A stretch of DNA of 64,000 nt from Oenococcus sicerae (GCF_004102045.2 NZ_CP029684.2:1488001-1552000), one strand, 5' to 3'; counted from the stretch's first letter, positions 37,207 through 46,724 are shown. Numbers and translations: made by a program. The notes: generated by a model from the letters alone, not told the origin.

Positions 37207-38115
37207 ATGTTAACTAGTGAGGAAAAATTTAATGATCTTTTGTCTGATTATTCCACTTATTTAAGAACTGAGCGTGGTTTACTGGAAAATTCAATCAAAA
37301 GTTATCATCAGGATCTTTCGGAATTTGGTCATTATTTGCATCAAACGAATACTGTGTTAACTAAAATCGATCGTTTTACAATATTAGATTGGTTGAATCA
37401 ACTGCAGCAGACAGGAAAATCGAATAACTCGGTCGTCCATATGGTCAGTTCGCTGCGTAAGTTTTTTGCTTATTTATTAGAGGATGAAAAAATCGATGTC
37501 GATCCCATGCTGAAAGTGACAACACCAAAAAAGAATGCTCATTTGCCTCAGGTTCTGACAACCGAAGAAATCGAAAGGATACTCGCTGTTCCAGATATTA
37601 CGACTAAGCTTGGCTTAAGAAATCGTGCATTATTGGAAACGATGTATGCAACCGGTTTTCGCGTGACTGAAATCTGTAACTTGAAAATGGCAGACCTGCA
37701 TGCCGATCTTGGTCTGATCACTACGATTGGAAAAGGAGAGAAACAAAGAATTATTCCAATAGGTGAAATTTCTTTACTTTATATTGCAAAATATTTTAAC
37801 GAATCTCGACCTTTGTTGATTAAAGATGAGAATGTGCCTTACCTATTTGTCAATGATCATGGTAGACAGCTTTCACGACAGGGCATTTTTAAATTAATTA
37901 AAAGTTTTGCTTTAAAAGCCAATATCACAAAGGACATCAGTCCACATACAATGCGTCACTCTTTTGCGACCCATTTGTTGGAAAACGGTGCCGACCTAAG
38001 AATTGTCCAAGAGTTATTGGGACATTCGGATATCAGTACAACTCAAATTTATACACACGTCAGTCAAAAACATTTAAAAGAACAATATGATAAATTTCAT
38101 CCGCGAGCCAATTAA
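37207..38115 (+). CDS. xerD: Tyrosine recombinase XerD
   Basis: A site-specific recombinase resolving chromosome dimers at dif with XerC; 302 residues from the ATG at 37207. The N-terminal SAM-like domain includes YLRTERGLLENSIKSYHQDL. Catalytic residues are the Arg in ATGFRVTEI, HTMRHSFATHLL and LGHSDISTTQIYTH with the nucleophilic Tyr. Placement before scpA-scpB-rluB is typical for xerD. A longer TTG-started frame crosses the pyk terminator, so I reject it. Only a weak AAGG precedes the ATG. Confidence 0.93.
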   Translation: MLTSEEKFNDLLSDYSTYLRTERGLLENSIKSYHQDLSEFGHYLHQTNTVLTKIDRFTILDWLNQLQQTGKSNNSVVHMVSSLRKFFAYLLEDEKIDVDPMLKVTTPKKNAHLPQVLTTEEIERILAVPDITTKLGLRNRALLETMYATGFRVTEICNLKMADLHADLGLITTIGKGEKQRIIPIGEISLLYIAKYFNESRPLLIKDENVPYLFVNDHGRQLSRQGIFKLIKSFALKANITKDISPHTMRHSFATHLLENGADLRIVQELLGHSDISTTQIYTHVSQKHLKEQYDKFHPRAN

Positions 38116-38125
38116 GGACCGGCAA

Positions 38126-38134
38126 TGATAGAAT
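38126..38134 (+). promoter_or_regulatory. Extended -10 promoter of scpA
   Basis: TGA-TAGAAT (38126-38134) ends 7 nt before the GTG start of scpA. The identical TGATAGAAT recurs before the LysM gene. Confidence 0.55.
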
Positions 38135-38141
38135 TGTTTTC

Positions 38142-38888
38142 GTGATTAATAATGAACTCACAATTTCTCTAAAGGACTTTAATGGCCCGTTAGATCTTCT
38201 TCTGCACTTGATTCGAACTCAAGAATTGGATATTTTTGACTTGCCGATCACCAAAGTTACAGATCAATTTTTGCATTTTATTGACGAACAGCTGAATCCT
38301 TCGCTAGATTCAGCTGGTGAATATTTGTATATGGCCGCAACTTTGATTAAAATTAAGTCACGTTTTTTATTGCCCACAAGTAAAACTGATGATGATAAAG
38401 AAAACGAAGATCCGCGTCAAGAACTTGTTAATGCCTTAGTTGAATATCAACGCTATCAGACAGTTATCGATGATATGTCAAATCTAGAAGAACATCGTGG
38501 ACTTTCTTATACACGTCCGGTCGGGAAAATTCCTCAAAACATCAAAGTTGCTGCATTATCAGCAGGTGTTACTCTAAAGGATTTGCAAAACGCTTTTTTA
38601 TCGATCGCTAATCGCCAAATTGATCTGCATCCTCGTAAAAGGAAAATTGAACAAGAACATTTTTCTGTTGCAGATAAAATTCAGGAAATCAAATTCTTGT
38701 TTCATAAAACAGATTTACCTTCTAAACTTGAATTTAACTTTTTTTTTAAAGTTTCAACTAGCAGCGATGAACTGATTACAACTTTTTTAGCTATTTTAGA
38801 GTTGGCAAAAGACCATATTATTGTAATTAGCCAAAACACTGAGAATACAATATTTTTAGAAAAAGGAGGTTATATTAGTGGAAATTGA
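38142..38888 (+). CDS. scpA: Segregation and condensation protein A
   Basis: The kleisin subunit of the SMC-ScpAB condensin, 248 residues. The N-terminal FNGPLDLLLHLIRTQELDIFDLPI is diagnostic, followed by EYLYMAATLIKIKSRFLLP near residue 65. The C-terminal winged-helix region is more divergent. The start is GTG at 38142. It has no Shine-Dalgarno and lies 7 nt after an extended -10, so it is a leaderless candidate. It overlaps scpB by 11 nt. Confidence 0.93.
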   Translation: MINNELTISLKDFNGPLDLLLHLIRTQELDIFDLPITKVTDQFLHFIDEQLNPSLDSAGEYLYMAATLIKIKSRFLLPTSKTDDDKENEDPRQELVNALVEYQRYQTVIDDMSNLEEHRGLSYTRPVGKIPQNIKVAALSAGVTLKDLQNAFLSIANRQIDLHPRKRKIEQEHFSVADKIQEIKFLFHKTDLPSKLEFNFFFKVSTSSDELITTFLAILELAKDHIIVISQNTENTIFLEKGGYISGN

Positions 38889-39468
38889 TCAAACGGCAGC
38901 CTTATTTGCTTTAATTTTTATTGCTGGTGATGACGGCATTGATCTACAAAGCCTCAGTCAAGTAACGGGATTTGATCATTCAGCCATCTCTGATTTGCTT
39001 GATGATTTAGATCAAAAATTAGCTAAGGATAAGACAAATCCGCTCAAATTGTTGAAAAATGATGCTACTTACCGTTTGATCACCAAGTCGGACTTTGCCG
39101 CTTTACTGGGCAGATATTATCAATCACCGATTGCTAATACGTTATCGAAAGCCAGCTTGGAAACCTTAACGATCATTGCTTACAAGCAGCCGGTCACGCG
39201 CGTAGAAGTTGATAAAATACGCGGCGTGAATTCTTCAGGCGCGATCTCCAGACTTTTATCAAGAGACTTGATTCATGGAGTTGGCAGGAAAGACGAAATC
39301 GGAAGACCTGTCATTTATGAAACGACTAATTTTTTCTTGGACTATTTTGGCTTAAAAACGATCACAGAACTGCCGAAATTACCAGATCCAAATACTTTAA
39401 AAAATGTTGCCAGCACTGACCAGACTGATCTATTCCAACGACCTAAAAAAAATGAAAACGAGAACTAA
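38878..39468 (+). CDS. scpB: Segregation and condensation protein B
   Basis: The winged-helix partner of ScpA in the condensin complex, 196 residues, starting with GTG at 38878 behind a very strong AAAAAGGAGG. Key blocks are LSKASLETLTIIAYKQPVTR near residue 100 and IRGVNSSGAISRLLSRDLI near 118. GRPVIYETTNFFLDYFGL follows near 145. The stop shares one base with the rluB ATG. Confidence 0.94.
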   Translation: MEIDQTAALFALIFIAGDDGIDLQSLSQVTGFDHSAISDLLDDLDQKLAKDKTNPLKLLKNDATYRLITKSDFAALLGRYYQSPIANTLSKASLETLTIIAYKQPVTRVEVDKIRGVNSSGAISRLLSRDLIHGVGRKDEIGRPVIYETTNFFLDYFGLKTITELPKLPDPNTLKNVASTDQTDLFQRPKKNENEN

Positions 39469-40181
39469 TGACTGAATTAGAAAGATTACAAAAACGCATC
39501 GCTAAAGCAGGTATTGCATCAAGACGCAAAGCGGAGCAAATGATTATCAATGGTCGGGTTAAAGTCAATGGCAAAATTGTCGTCAAACTTGGTAGCAAGG
39601 TTAATGAAAAAGATACGATTTCTGTTGATGATCAAGATATTAGTGGGGAAAAGTTTGAATATTATCTGTTAAATAAACCTTCAGGCTATGTATCGTCGAA
39701 TAAAAGCTATCCAGATCAACCTAGCGTTACAGAACTCATTAAGACTGAGAGCAGAATTTTTCCAGTTGGTCGATTAGATATGGATACGACTGGTGTTTTA
39801 TTATTGACCAATGATGGTGACTTAACACAAAAGTTGACCCATCCTAAGCACCGAATCAAAAGAACTTATGAAGCTTGGGTCAAAGGTATCGTCCAAAACA
39901 CCGAATTAGATCAGCTGACCAAGCCGATACGTTTTGATAATGAAATTTACTTTCCACAAGCAGCGAAAATTCTAAAAACTGATCTTAACAGGGCTGAGAC
40001 TTTCATGGAAATCACAATTGCCGAGGGAAAAAATCATGAAATTAAAAAGATTTTAGAATTCATTGATCATCCTGTCATAAAATTGAACCGTAACATGTTT
40101 GCTGGAATTACCTTAGGGGAATTGAAGAGCGGCCAATACCGGCCGTTATCTGATCAAGAAGTTAAGAGGATTAAACGATGA
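39468..40181 (+). CDS. rluB: Pseudouridine synthase RluB
   Basis: Modifies 23S rRNA at U2605 (E. coli numbering) or nearby. Length is 237 residues. An S4 RNA-binding domain comes first (RLQKRIAKAGIASRRKAEQMI). The RsuA-family catalytic motif is VGRLDMDTTGVLLLTNDGDL near residue 100. ITIAEGKNHEIKKI and LNRNMFAGI follow. It is in the scpAB operon, the conserved Firmicutes context, and overlaps the ECF transporter gene by 4 nt. Confidence 0.95.
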   Translation: MTELERLQKRIAKAGIASRRKAEQMIINGRVKVNGKIVVKLGSKVNEKDTISVDDQDISGEKFEYYLLNKPSGYVSSNKSYPDQPSVTELIKTESRIFPVGRLDMDTTGVLLLTNDGDLTQKLTHPKHRIKRTYEAWVKGIVQNTELDQLTKPIRFDNEIYFPQAAKILKTDLNRAETFMEITIAEGKNHEIKKILEFIDHPVIKLNRNMFAGITLGELKSGQYRPLSDQEVKRIKR

Positions 40182-40738
40182 CTGAAAACAGAAAAAACTT
40201 AAGGATACTCATGGTGACAGTACTTTTTGCTGCTGTCAGTTTTATTTTGATTATTTTTCCGACTGTCCCAATCATTCCGGGAGCGAGTTTCCTCGAATTA
40301 GAAATTTCTATCGTACCTTTATTGCTATTGGCACATTTTTATGGGATTAAATATGGATTATTAGGTTTATTGCTGCGGTCGATTTTATATTTAATTTTGC
40401 TAAACAAAGGCGTCATCACGTGGATCGGACTGCCAATTAACATTGTTGCCGTAATTGTTTTTTTACTAGTTTTTTCAGTACTGAGAAAACGAAATATTTG
40501 GTTGGCGATTATTTTAGCTACCATTGCATTGACGATCGTTGCGATTGTCGTCAATATTTTCTTTGCAATTCCTGCATATACCAAATTTATGAATTTTGAT
40601 ATTGACAAAACGATTGGCTTTTGGAAATATATCATTCTCATGATTTTACCTTTCAATTTGATCGAAGGTCTTGTGTGGGGCATAGTATACTATCCGATTG
40701 AGAAGATATTCGCAAAAATTTTCCCTAATCGGCTATGA
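40178..40738 (+). CDS. ECF transporter S component (RibU-like)
   Basis: An integral membrane substrate-binding subunit of an energy-coupling factor vitamin transporter, 186 residues with about five or six helices. The region IIPGASFLELEISIVPLLLLA is characteristic of the RibU/ECF S-component family, and the scpB-rluB-ribU order occurs in other Firmicutes. Riboflavin is the likely substrate from family and context, but no FMN riboswitch precedes it. The ATPase and T subunits are not in this window. Confidence 0.82.
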   Translation: MTENRKNLRILMVTVLFAAVSFILIIFPTVPIIPGASFLELEISIVPLLLLAHFYGIKYGLLGLLLRSILYLILLNKGVITWIGLPINIVAVIVFLLVFSVLRKRNIWLAIILATIALTIVAIVVNIFFAIPAYTKFMNFDIDKTIGFWKYIILMILPFNLIEGLVWGIVYYPIEKIFAKIFPNRL

Positions 40739-40744
40739 TAGAAT
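40736..40744 (+). promoter_or_regulatory. Extended -10 promoter of the LysM gene
   Basis: TGA-TAGAAT, in which TGA (40736-40738) is the stop codon of the ECF gene. It would start transcription near 40751, before the GAGG ribosome site. Confidence 0.55.
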
Positions 40745-40766
40745 AAATTTATTGAACGAGGCCAAA

Positions 40767-41774
40767 ATGAGTGATTTTCAACCATATAATCCAGATAAAG
40801 ACAATAATAGTGAAGAAGCTGATTCCAGATCTTTTAGTTCGTCAAGCAGTGCAAACAAGGACTCTCTTGATGATATGAAATCTTATCAGCCTTTTGTTCC
40901 GGACAGTCGTTTTACAGCACAAAATAGTGAAAGTACTTTTGCTCAGCAAGCAGCGGATGCGAGTTCTGCAAGTGAAAGTGATTTTCAATCTTTTAGCAGG
41001 CCATCAAGTCTTAGCACCTCAGACGACTCGTTATTTAGCCAGCCGATGAGTTCTCAAACAACTGATGATCCAAATTTTCAGTTTGAAAATAATAATAAAC
41101 AAAATGTTTTTCAAAATTTTGAAGATTCCGACAAAACTGTTGATTCTCAGGCGCCGACTTCCTTTTTTTCTTCAAACCCTTACAGAAATTTTGACGAGCA
41201 AGAGCAGCAGAAGCCACTTTCACGAGCGAGTCAAGAATCAGAAGCATCGCAGAACTTTGGTCAACCACGAAATAGTTATAATCCAACTGATTATACAAAG
41301 AAAGACCAAACGAATATTCCACGAACTAGATCAAAAAGCAAGTCGTCAAAAACCATGCTGAGTCGCCTTAGCGGCAAAGCTGTTTTGACGCTTGTTGCCA
41401 TTACGATTATTATTTTATTGGCAAATCCAGTCATTGGCGCAATTGTTAATCGCGGACAAAACAATGATAAAGTTGTTAATTCTGCTTCATCAGTTTCAAA
41501 AACAAGTTCACAAAGTTCCAGCAGCACATCATCGAACAGCACGCAATCATCCAGTTCTACATCGTCTACAGCTAGTGAATCTTCTAGTTCTTCAGCGCAA
41601 AGCAGCTCATCTTCTGCTGCTACAACCAGCTCTTATACTGTCAAGAGTGGCGATACACCTTACCATATCGCATCTATATACGGTATGACTGTGACTGAGT
41701 TATATTCGTTAAACGGTTTGGCCACTGGAGCGACATTGGTGCCGGGGCAAGTTTTGAAAGTCAATGGCAATTAA
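40767..41774 (+). CDS. Membrane-anchored LysM protein
   Basis: A 335-residue protein. Residues 1 to about 190 are a Ser/Gln/Asn/Asp-rich cytoplasmic low-complexity region. One membrane helix follows (AVLTLVAITIIILLANPVIGAIV), then a Ser/Thr-rich extracellular linker of some 55 residues, and a C-terminal LysM domain (SYTVKSGDTPYHIASIYGMTV) that binds peptidoglycan. A wall-tethered protein of unknown further role, often located near rluB/cmk in Leuconostoc relatives. The ATG at 40767 follows GAGGCC; an upstream extension overlaps the ECF gene. Confidence 0.85.
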   Translation: MSDFQPYNPDKDNNSEEADSRSFSSSSSANKDSLDDMKSYQPFVPDSRFTAQNSESTFAQQAADASSASESDFQSFSRPSSLSTSDDSLFSQPMSSQTTDDPNFQFENNNKQNVFQNFEDSDKTVDSQAPTSFFSSNPYRNFDEQEQQKPLSRASQESEASQNFGQPRNSYNPTDYTKKDQTNIPRTRSKSKSSKTMLSRLSGKAVLTLVAITIIILLANPVIGAIVNRGQNNDKVVNSASSVSKTSSQSSSSTSSNSTQSSSSTSSTASESSSSSAQSSSSSAATTSSYTVKSGDTPYHIASIYGMTVTELYSLNGLATGATLVPGQVLKVNGN

Positions 41775-42441
41775 AGAAAAGCTTCAAGTCGCAATCGATG
41801 GACCTGCAGGTTCCGGCAAATCGACTGTCGCAAAAATCATTGCCAAGAATTTTGCTTTTATCTATATTGATACAGGTGCAATGTATCGTGCTGTAACATT
41901 GTACGCGAAAATTAATCAGATTGATTATGAAAATGAAGAACAGTTGTCTGAACAAGTTGCGACAATTTCGCTGACTTTCGTGCCGGCCGATCCTGTTCAA
42001 AGAGTGATATTGGATGGACAGGATGTTACAGAGGCTATTCGTTCCGAAGAAATAACAAACAACGTTTCACTTGTTTCTTCTTACAAAAAGATTCGAGAGG
42101 AAATGACTGAGCGTCAAAGACAAATGACCGAGGGAGCTTCGGTTGTGATGGACGGTCGGGATATTGGTACGACGGTTTTGCCAAAGGCACAGGTTAAAAT
42201 TTTTTTGGTTGCGAGCGTTGAACAAAGGGCAGCTCGCCGTTTCAAAGAGAACCAAACTAAAGGTTTTAGAGTTTCCTTAGAAGAATTAAAAGATGAGATC
42301 ATTTTACGTGATTACAAGGATTCTCACCGCTTGATCAGCCCACTGAAAAAAGCTAGTGATGCAGTTACGATAGATACGAGTTATTTATCAATTGATCAGG
42401 TCGTAGAAAAAATATCGGAAATTATCAAAACACGCGCATAG
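41764..42441 (+). CDS. cmk: Cytidylate kinase
   Basis: Phosphorylates CMP and dCMP, 225 residues. The P-loop is AIDGPAGSGKSTVAKII near residue 10. CMP-binding blocks are YIDTGAMYRAVTL, VVMDGRDIGTTVLP near residue 130 and DSHRLISPLKKASDA near 185. It overlaps the LysM gene by 11 nt. The stop codon TAG lies in the loop of a terminator. Confidence 0.97.
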   Translation: MAIKEKLQVAIDGPAGSGKSTVAKIIAKNFAFIYIDTGAMYRAVTLYAKINQIDYENEEQLSEQVATISLTFVPADPVQRVILDGQDVTEAIRSEEITNNVSLVSSYKKIREEMTERQRQMTEGASVVMDGRDIGTTVLPKAQVKIFLVASVEQRAARRFKENQTKGFRVSLEELKDEIILRDYKDSHRLISPLKKASDAVTIDTSYLSIDQVVEKISEIIKTRA

Positions 42442-42454
42442 GCGCGTGTTTTCT
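42427..42454. terminator. Terminator overlapping the cmk stop codon
   Basis: ACACGCGC (42430-42437), loop ATAG, GCGCGTGT (42442-42449), extended by A-T pairs and T residues. The cmk stop codon forms the end of the loop. Confidence 0.85.
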
Positions 42455-42468
42455 GTATGCTTATAAAG

Positions 42469-43797
42469 ATGAGTAAAAAATATACAATTGCAATAGTTGG
42501 CCGACCAAACGTCGGTAAATCAACTTTATTTAATCGAATCGTAGGCGTTAGAAAAGCAATCGTTGACGATCTATCAGGTGTTACACGCGATAGATTATAT
42601 GAAAAGGCAGAATGGAACGGTGTTAAATTCTCCGTAATCGATACAGGCGGAATATCCTCTTCTGACGACGTTTTCGTCAATGAGATAAAGGAACAAGCGG
42701 AACTAGCTATTGCGGAAGCAGATGCTATTATTTTCGTTGTCGATGGACATAACGGCATCACGCAAGATGACGAATTAGTTGCCAAAGTTCTCTATCAATC
42801 TCAACATCCGATTTATTTAGCGGTCAATCATTTGGATAACATTGAACAGCATGATTTAATTTTTGATTTTTATGCACTTGGGCTTGGCGATCCTTATCCA
42901 ATTTCAGCAGTTCATGGTATCGGTGTTGGCGACATGCTAGACAGCATCATCAAAGATTTTAAGGAAAACGAAGATACCAATGCTAGTGATTCAGATGATG
43001 AAGATCAAATTCGAATTGCGATCATCGGTCGTCCCAATGTTGGAAAATCATCAATTTTTAATGCTTTGATCAAACAAAATCGATCAATTATTAGCAATAT
43101 AGAGGGAACAACACGTGATGCGATTGATGCACAATTTGTCGATGATCAAGGGCGCGTGTTCACAATTACAGATACGGCCGGAATTAGAAAATCTGGCAAA
43201 ATTATTGAAAGTACAGAAAAATATTCTGTTTTACGGGCTCAGATGGCGATTGAAAGCGCTGATGTTATTTTGGTTGTTATTGACGCCTCAACTGGTATCC
43301 AAGAACAAGATAAACACATTGCTGGGCTAGCAACCGAAGAAGGCAGGGCAGTGATTATCGTTGTCAACAAGTGGGATGCTGTCGAAAAGGATAATTATTC
43401 CATGCAACAGTTCACAGATAACATTCGTGAAGAGTTCAAATTTTTGGACTATGCACCAATTATGTTTGTTTCAGCGAAAAGTTCACAAAGAATCGATAAA
43501 ATTCCTGATATGGTCGTGGCTGTCGATAATAATCACAAAATGCGAATCCAATCATCTATTTTGAATCAAACAATTTTAGATGCCATCGCCGTTCATCCAA
43601 CACCGACACGTAATGGAAAACGGCTGCGTGTATATTACGCGACCGAAGTAGCTGTGGCGCCGCCAACTTTTGCGATTTTTGTCAATGACCCGAAGTTAAT
43701 GCATTTTAGTTATCAGCGTTATCTTGAAAACCAAATTAGAGAAAATTTTGATTTTGCCGGAACGCCGATCCGTTTGAGAATTCGAGCAAGAAAATGA
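42469..43797 (+). CDS. der: GTPase Der (EngA)
   Basis: An essential 50S assembly GTPase with two tandem G domains. G domain 1 has [16 protein letters not shown] and DTGGIS; domain 2 has [16 protein letters not shown] near residue 185, DTAGIRKSGK and NKWDAV. A C-terminal KH-like domain follows. I take the ATG at 42469 (442 residues), which matches the usual SKKYTIAIVGRPNVG start; an ATG at 42457 adds four residues. Neither has a good ribosome site, and only 15-30 nt separate them from the cmk terminator. Confidence 0.97.
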   Translation: MSKKYTIAIVGRPNVGKSTLFNRIVGVRKAIVDDLSGVTRDRLYEKAEWNGVKFSVIDTGGISSSDDVFVNEIKEQAELAIAEADAIIFVVDGHNGITQDDELVAKVLYQSQHPIYLAVNHLDNIEQHDLIFDFYALGLGDPYPISAVHGIGVGDMLDSIIKDFKENEDTNASDSDDEDQIRIAIIGRPNVGKSSIFNALIKQNRSIISNIEGTTRDAIDAQFVDDQGRVFTITDTAGIRKSGKIIESTEKYSVLRAQMAIESADVILVVIDASTGIQEQDKHIAGLATEEGRAVIIVVNKWDAVEKDNYSMQQFTDNIREEFKFLDYAPIMFVSAKSSQRIDKIPDMVVAVDNNHKMRIQSSILNQTILDAIAVHPTPTRNGKRLRVYYATEVAVAPPTFAIFVNDPKLMHFSYQRYLENQIRENFDFAGTPIRLRIRARK

Positions 43798-43958
43798 GGA
43801 CTCTTTTTAAGTTTTTAATGACAAATAGGTTACAGTTCGCGCTATGACAGGCTTTTAACGCTTTTTTATGGTATTTCTTACCCATTTTGTGTTAAATTCT
43901 TATTAGTGAAATGCATGGTAGCCGTGAATTTTACAAAACGAATATACAGGAGAAATTA
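43798..43958. promoter_or_regulatory. hup promoter region
   Basis: About 160 nt with no gene. A -10-like TTAAAT at 43892-43897 lies about 60 nt before the start codon, and AGGAGA at 43948-43953 is the ribosome site. I could not identify a convincing -35. Confidence 0.4.
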
Positions 43959-44234
43959 ATGGCAAATAAGCAAGAATTAGTTGATTCAGTTGCAAAAGCA
44001 ACCGATCTTACTAAAAAAGATGCGACTGCTGCAGTTGATGCAGTCTTTGATTCAATTGCAAGTTATTTGAAAAAAGGTGAAAAAGTTCAATTAATCGGTT
44101 TTGGCAATTTCGAAGTTCGTGATCGAGCAGCTCGTACAGGCCGTAACCCACAAACTGGTGCCGAAATTCAAATTCCTGCATCAAAAGTTCCAGCATTCAA
44201 ACCTGGAAAAGCATTAAAAGATACTGTTAAGTAA
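43959..44234 (+). CDS. hup: DNA-binding protein HU
   Basis: A 91-residue nucleoid-associated protein that bends DNA as a dimer. The HU fold is plain: [21 protein letters not shown], then [25 protein letters not shown] with the DNA-binding arm and the [10 protein letters not shown] end. The ATG at 43959 is preferred because AGGAGA precedes it; an in-frame extension to 43911 adds 16 unrelated residues. It is monocistronic with a strong terminator. Confidence 0.98.
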   Translation: MANKQELVDSVAKATDLTKKDATAAVDAVFDSIASYLKKGEKVQLIGFGNFEVRDRAARTGRNPQTGAEIQIPASKVPAFKPGKALKDTVK

Positions 44235-44243
44235 ACATATCAA

Positions 44244-44268
44244 AACCAGCCGTTTGGCTGGTTTTTTA
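44244..44268 (+). terminator. Terminator after hup
   Basis: AACCAGCC (44244-44251), loop GTTT, GGCTGGTT (44256-44263), then T residues. Confidence 0.92.
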
Positions 44269-44283
44269 TTATAGAATTAACTC

Positions 44284-45528
44284 ATGACGAATTATTCGCA
44301 ACAAATTTTATCGAACATTGCCAAGTCTGAATTTAATAATCAAGATTTGATGGCAAAAGCAATCAGCCATGATACAACAGAAGATTTGATCAGTTTATCC
44401 GATAGTTTACTTGAACAAGGTTTTGTTGATGATGCAAAAGGCTTGTTAGAGTCGCTGCAGGAACATCACAAAGTGAATGATGCCGGCAATATTAATCTGG
44501 CTGAAATTTATATTGACGAAGGTGACGATGATGCTGCGCTAGCTTTGATTGATAAGATTTCCGAAAAAAGTTCACTTTATTTAGCTGCTCAAATTGATAA
44601 AGCAGACCTGTATGAGTCGGAGGGACTACTTGAGTCAGCTGAAGGTATCTTGCTAGATTTGCAAAATGTGAGTGATGATCCGCTTGTACGTTTTGCTTTG
44701 ACAGAATTTTATGATGCTGAAGGTGAAAATGGTAAATCTGCTCAGCTTTATGATTATTTGATTGACCAAGGGCATGAACGAATCGGCGACATTGATTTGC
44801 ACGAACGTCTTGCCAATGCATTAGCATCAAATGGCGAATTCGAGGAATCGATCGGTGAATTTGAAACTGTTGGTTTAAAAAATCTGTCCGCAAAAGAAAA
44901 CGGCCTTCTGGCTCGAGCTTATTTGCAAGTCGGCGATGAGCAAAAAGCACAAGCATTGTTAGAAAAAAATATTGAGAATGAAGAGGCAAGCTTAGAAGAC
45001 TATCTGAATTTGGCTGAAGCCTTGCTAAAAGAAGGCAATATTGAAGGCCAAATTCGCAGTTTGCAATTAGCTAAGAATTTCGATCCTTTTAATATTCAGA
45101 CACGTTTTCAGTTAGCTTTAGCGCAAAGTAATGCTAAACAATATTCACTCTCGGATTCAGAATTAGCTGAAATTGTTAAAAAAGATTCTTCGCAGACACA
45201 AGCTATTAGCTTATTAGCCTATAATTTATTGCAAGAAAAACAGGATGATCAAGTCCTTTCTTTGCTAAATGCGCATATCGAAGATGAGGAAATCGATCAA
45301 CACTATTTTTGGTATCTTGGTTTAGCTTATTTTCACCTTGATCAACAAGCAACAGCTGAAAAAAATTTCAATCAGGTAAAAAAATATTTCGCCAATGAAC
45401 CTGCGTTTTTAAAAGATGCTTTTTTCATCTTCAAAAATACCGACACAACACAAGCACGTATATTCCTCGAAAATTATTTAAAATTAGTTCCCGACGATTT
45501 TGAAATGGCAAATTATTTACTTTCATGA
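44284..45528 (+). CDS. Tetratricopeptide repeat protein
   Basis: A 414-residue acidic, all-helical protein built of TPR-like repeats, for example DDAKGLLESLQEHHKVNDAG, ESAEGILLDLQ and EQKAQALLEKNIENEEASLE. No signal peptide or membrane segment is seen, so it is probably a cytoplasmic scaffold. TPR genes in the hup-cca neighbourhood are common in lactobacilli (YpiA-like). No Shine-Dalgarno is seen; TATAGA lies 8 nt before the ATG. It overlaps cca (ATGA). Confidence 0.83.
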   Translation: MTNYSQQILSNIAKSEFNNQDLMAKAISHDTTEDLISLSDSLLEQGFVDDAKGLLESLQEHHKVNDAGNINLAEIYIDEGDDDAALALIDKISEKSSLYLAAQIDKADLYESEGLLESAEGILLDLQNVSDDPLVRFALTEFYDAEGENGKSAQLYDYLIDQGHERIGDIDLHERLANALASNGEFEESIGEFETVGLKNLSAKENGLLARAYLQVGDEQKAQALLEKNIENEEASLEDYLNLAEALLKEGNIEGQIRSLQLAKNFDPFNIQTRFQLALAQSNAKQYSLSDSELAEIVKKDSSQTQAISLLAYNLLQEKQDDQVLSLLNAHIEDEEIDQHYFWYLGLAYFHLDQQATAEKNFNQVKKYFANEPAFLKDAFFIFKNTDTTQARIFLENYLKLVPDDFEMANYLLS

Positions 45529-46724
45529 AAATTGCATTAACAAATGAATTCAAACAAGCAATTCCACTATTGCTGCATTTAAAAGAGCATGGTTTTCAAG
45601 CTTATTTTGTCGGCGGTTCAGTTCGTGATGTTCTTTTACATCGATCCAAGCATGATGTTGACATCACAACTGATGCCAAACCCAATGAGATGAAGGCGAT
45701 TTTCAAAACGGCTAACCACTATTCTGGTGAAAAACATGGTACAGTTTTAATTTTTTTTGCTGGCAGCAATTACGAAGTCACCACTTTTCGAATTGATGGT
45801 CAATATCTCGACAATCGTCATCCTGAAACTGTCTCATTCACGAAAAACTTGCAAGACGATCTTTCTCGACGTGATTTTACAATCAACGCCTTTGCGGTAA
45901 ATGAAGAAGGCGAACTTTTCGATTATTTTGGTGGTCTTAATGATCTAAAAAATCACATTATCAAGACCGTTGGTCAAGCGGAAACACGTTTTTCAGAAGA
46001 TGCTTTGCGAATATTAAGAGCTTTTCGCTTTTCTAGTCAATTAAATTTCGAGATCGAAGAAAAAACGTTACTTGCAGGCGCAAAAATTAAAAATAATTTA
46101 GCAGATATCGCTGTGGAAAGAATTTTTTCGGAGTTTTCGAAATTGCTGTCAGGTGACAATCCTTCAAAATCTCTTAAGCAAATGCTGTTATTAGGTATTA
46201 CGGATTATTTGCCAGGCCACCAGTTGATCAATGACCCGAGCGCTTTATTTACAGACTTTACAGGCATTCAGTCTACAATTGACGCAATTAATTGGACTCG
46301 TTTTGTTTGGTTTTCTCATTTGAGGGGCGAAAAATTAAATCAATACCTTGATTGCTGGAAAATGAGTAATCATTTAAAAACACAAATTATTAAATCCGTG
46401 AATTTTTTATCAAAGAAAGCAGTTGATAATTTAGATTTATTCACAATTGGTAGTGATATAGCAATCGCTTTGTCCGCAGTTTCTCGACCAGATCAAAACG
46501 AATTAAAGCAGCGATACGAAAAATTGGTTATTCACGAAGTTTCAGAACTTCAAATCACAGGTTTTGACTTAAAAAAAATTGGTATTCCATCGGGACCAAT
46601 TTTCGGTAAAATTATCAGGAATCTAAGAAAAAAGGTGATCTTAGAACAACTCGCAAATCAAAAAACAGTTCTAATTCAGGAGGCGAAAAATGATTTTAGC
46701 AATTTGGGCACAATCAAAAAATAA
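45525..46724 (+). CDS. cca: CCA tRNA nucleotidyltransferase
   Basis: Adds or repairs the 3' CCA of tRNAs, 399 residues. The nucleotidyltransferase head is clear: FVGGSVRDVLL, then HDVDITTDAKP with the catalytic Asp pair. The RRDFTINAFAVN motif is near residue 110 and the GRI-like AEDALRILRAFRFSSQLNF block near 155. C-terminal body and tail domains are divergent. It overlaps dfrA by 35 nt. Confidence 0.95.
   Translation: MKIALTNEFKQAIPLLLHLKEHGFQAYFVGGSVRDVLLHRSKHDVDITTDAKPNEMKAIFKTANHYSGEKHGTVLIFFAGSNYEVTTFRIDGQYLDNRHPETVSFTKNLQDDLSRRDFTINAFAVNEEGELFDYFGGLNDLKNHIIKTVGQAETRFSEDALRILRAFRFSSQLNFEIEEKTLLAGAKIKNNLADIAVERIFSEFSKLLSGDNPSKSLKQMLLLGITDYLPGHQLINDPSALFTDFTGIQSTIDAINWTRFVWFSHLRGEKLNQYLDCWKMSNHLKTQIIKSVNFLSKKAVDNLDLFTIGSDIAIALSAVSRPDQNELKQRYEKLVIHEVSELQITGFDLKKIGIPSGPIFGKIIRNLRKKVILEQLANQKTVLIQEAKNDFSNLGTIKK

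Noticed and set aside
44492-44989. 165-codon minus-strand open frame within the TPR gene
   Set aside because: It is antisense to a clearly coding frame, with His/Gln-rich composition typical of antisense reading of acidic repeats.
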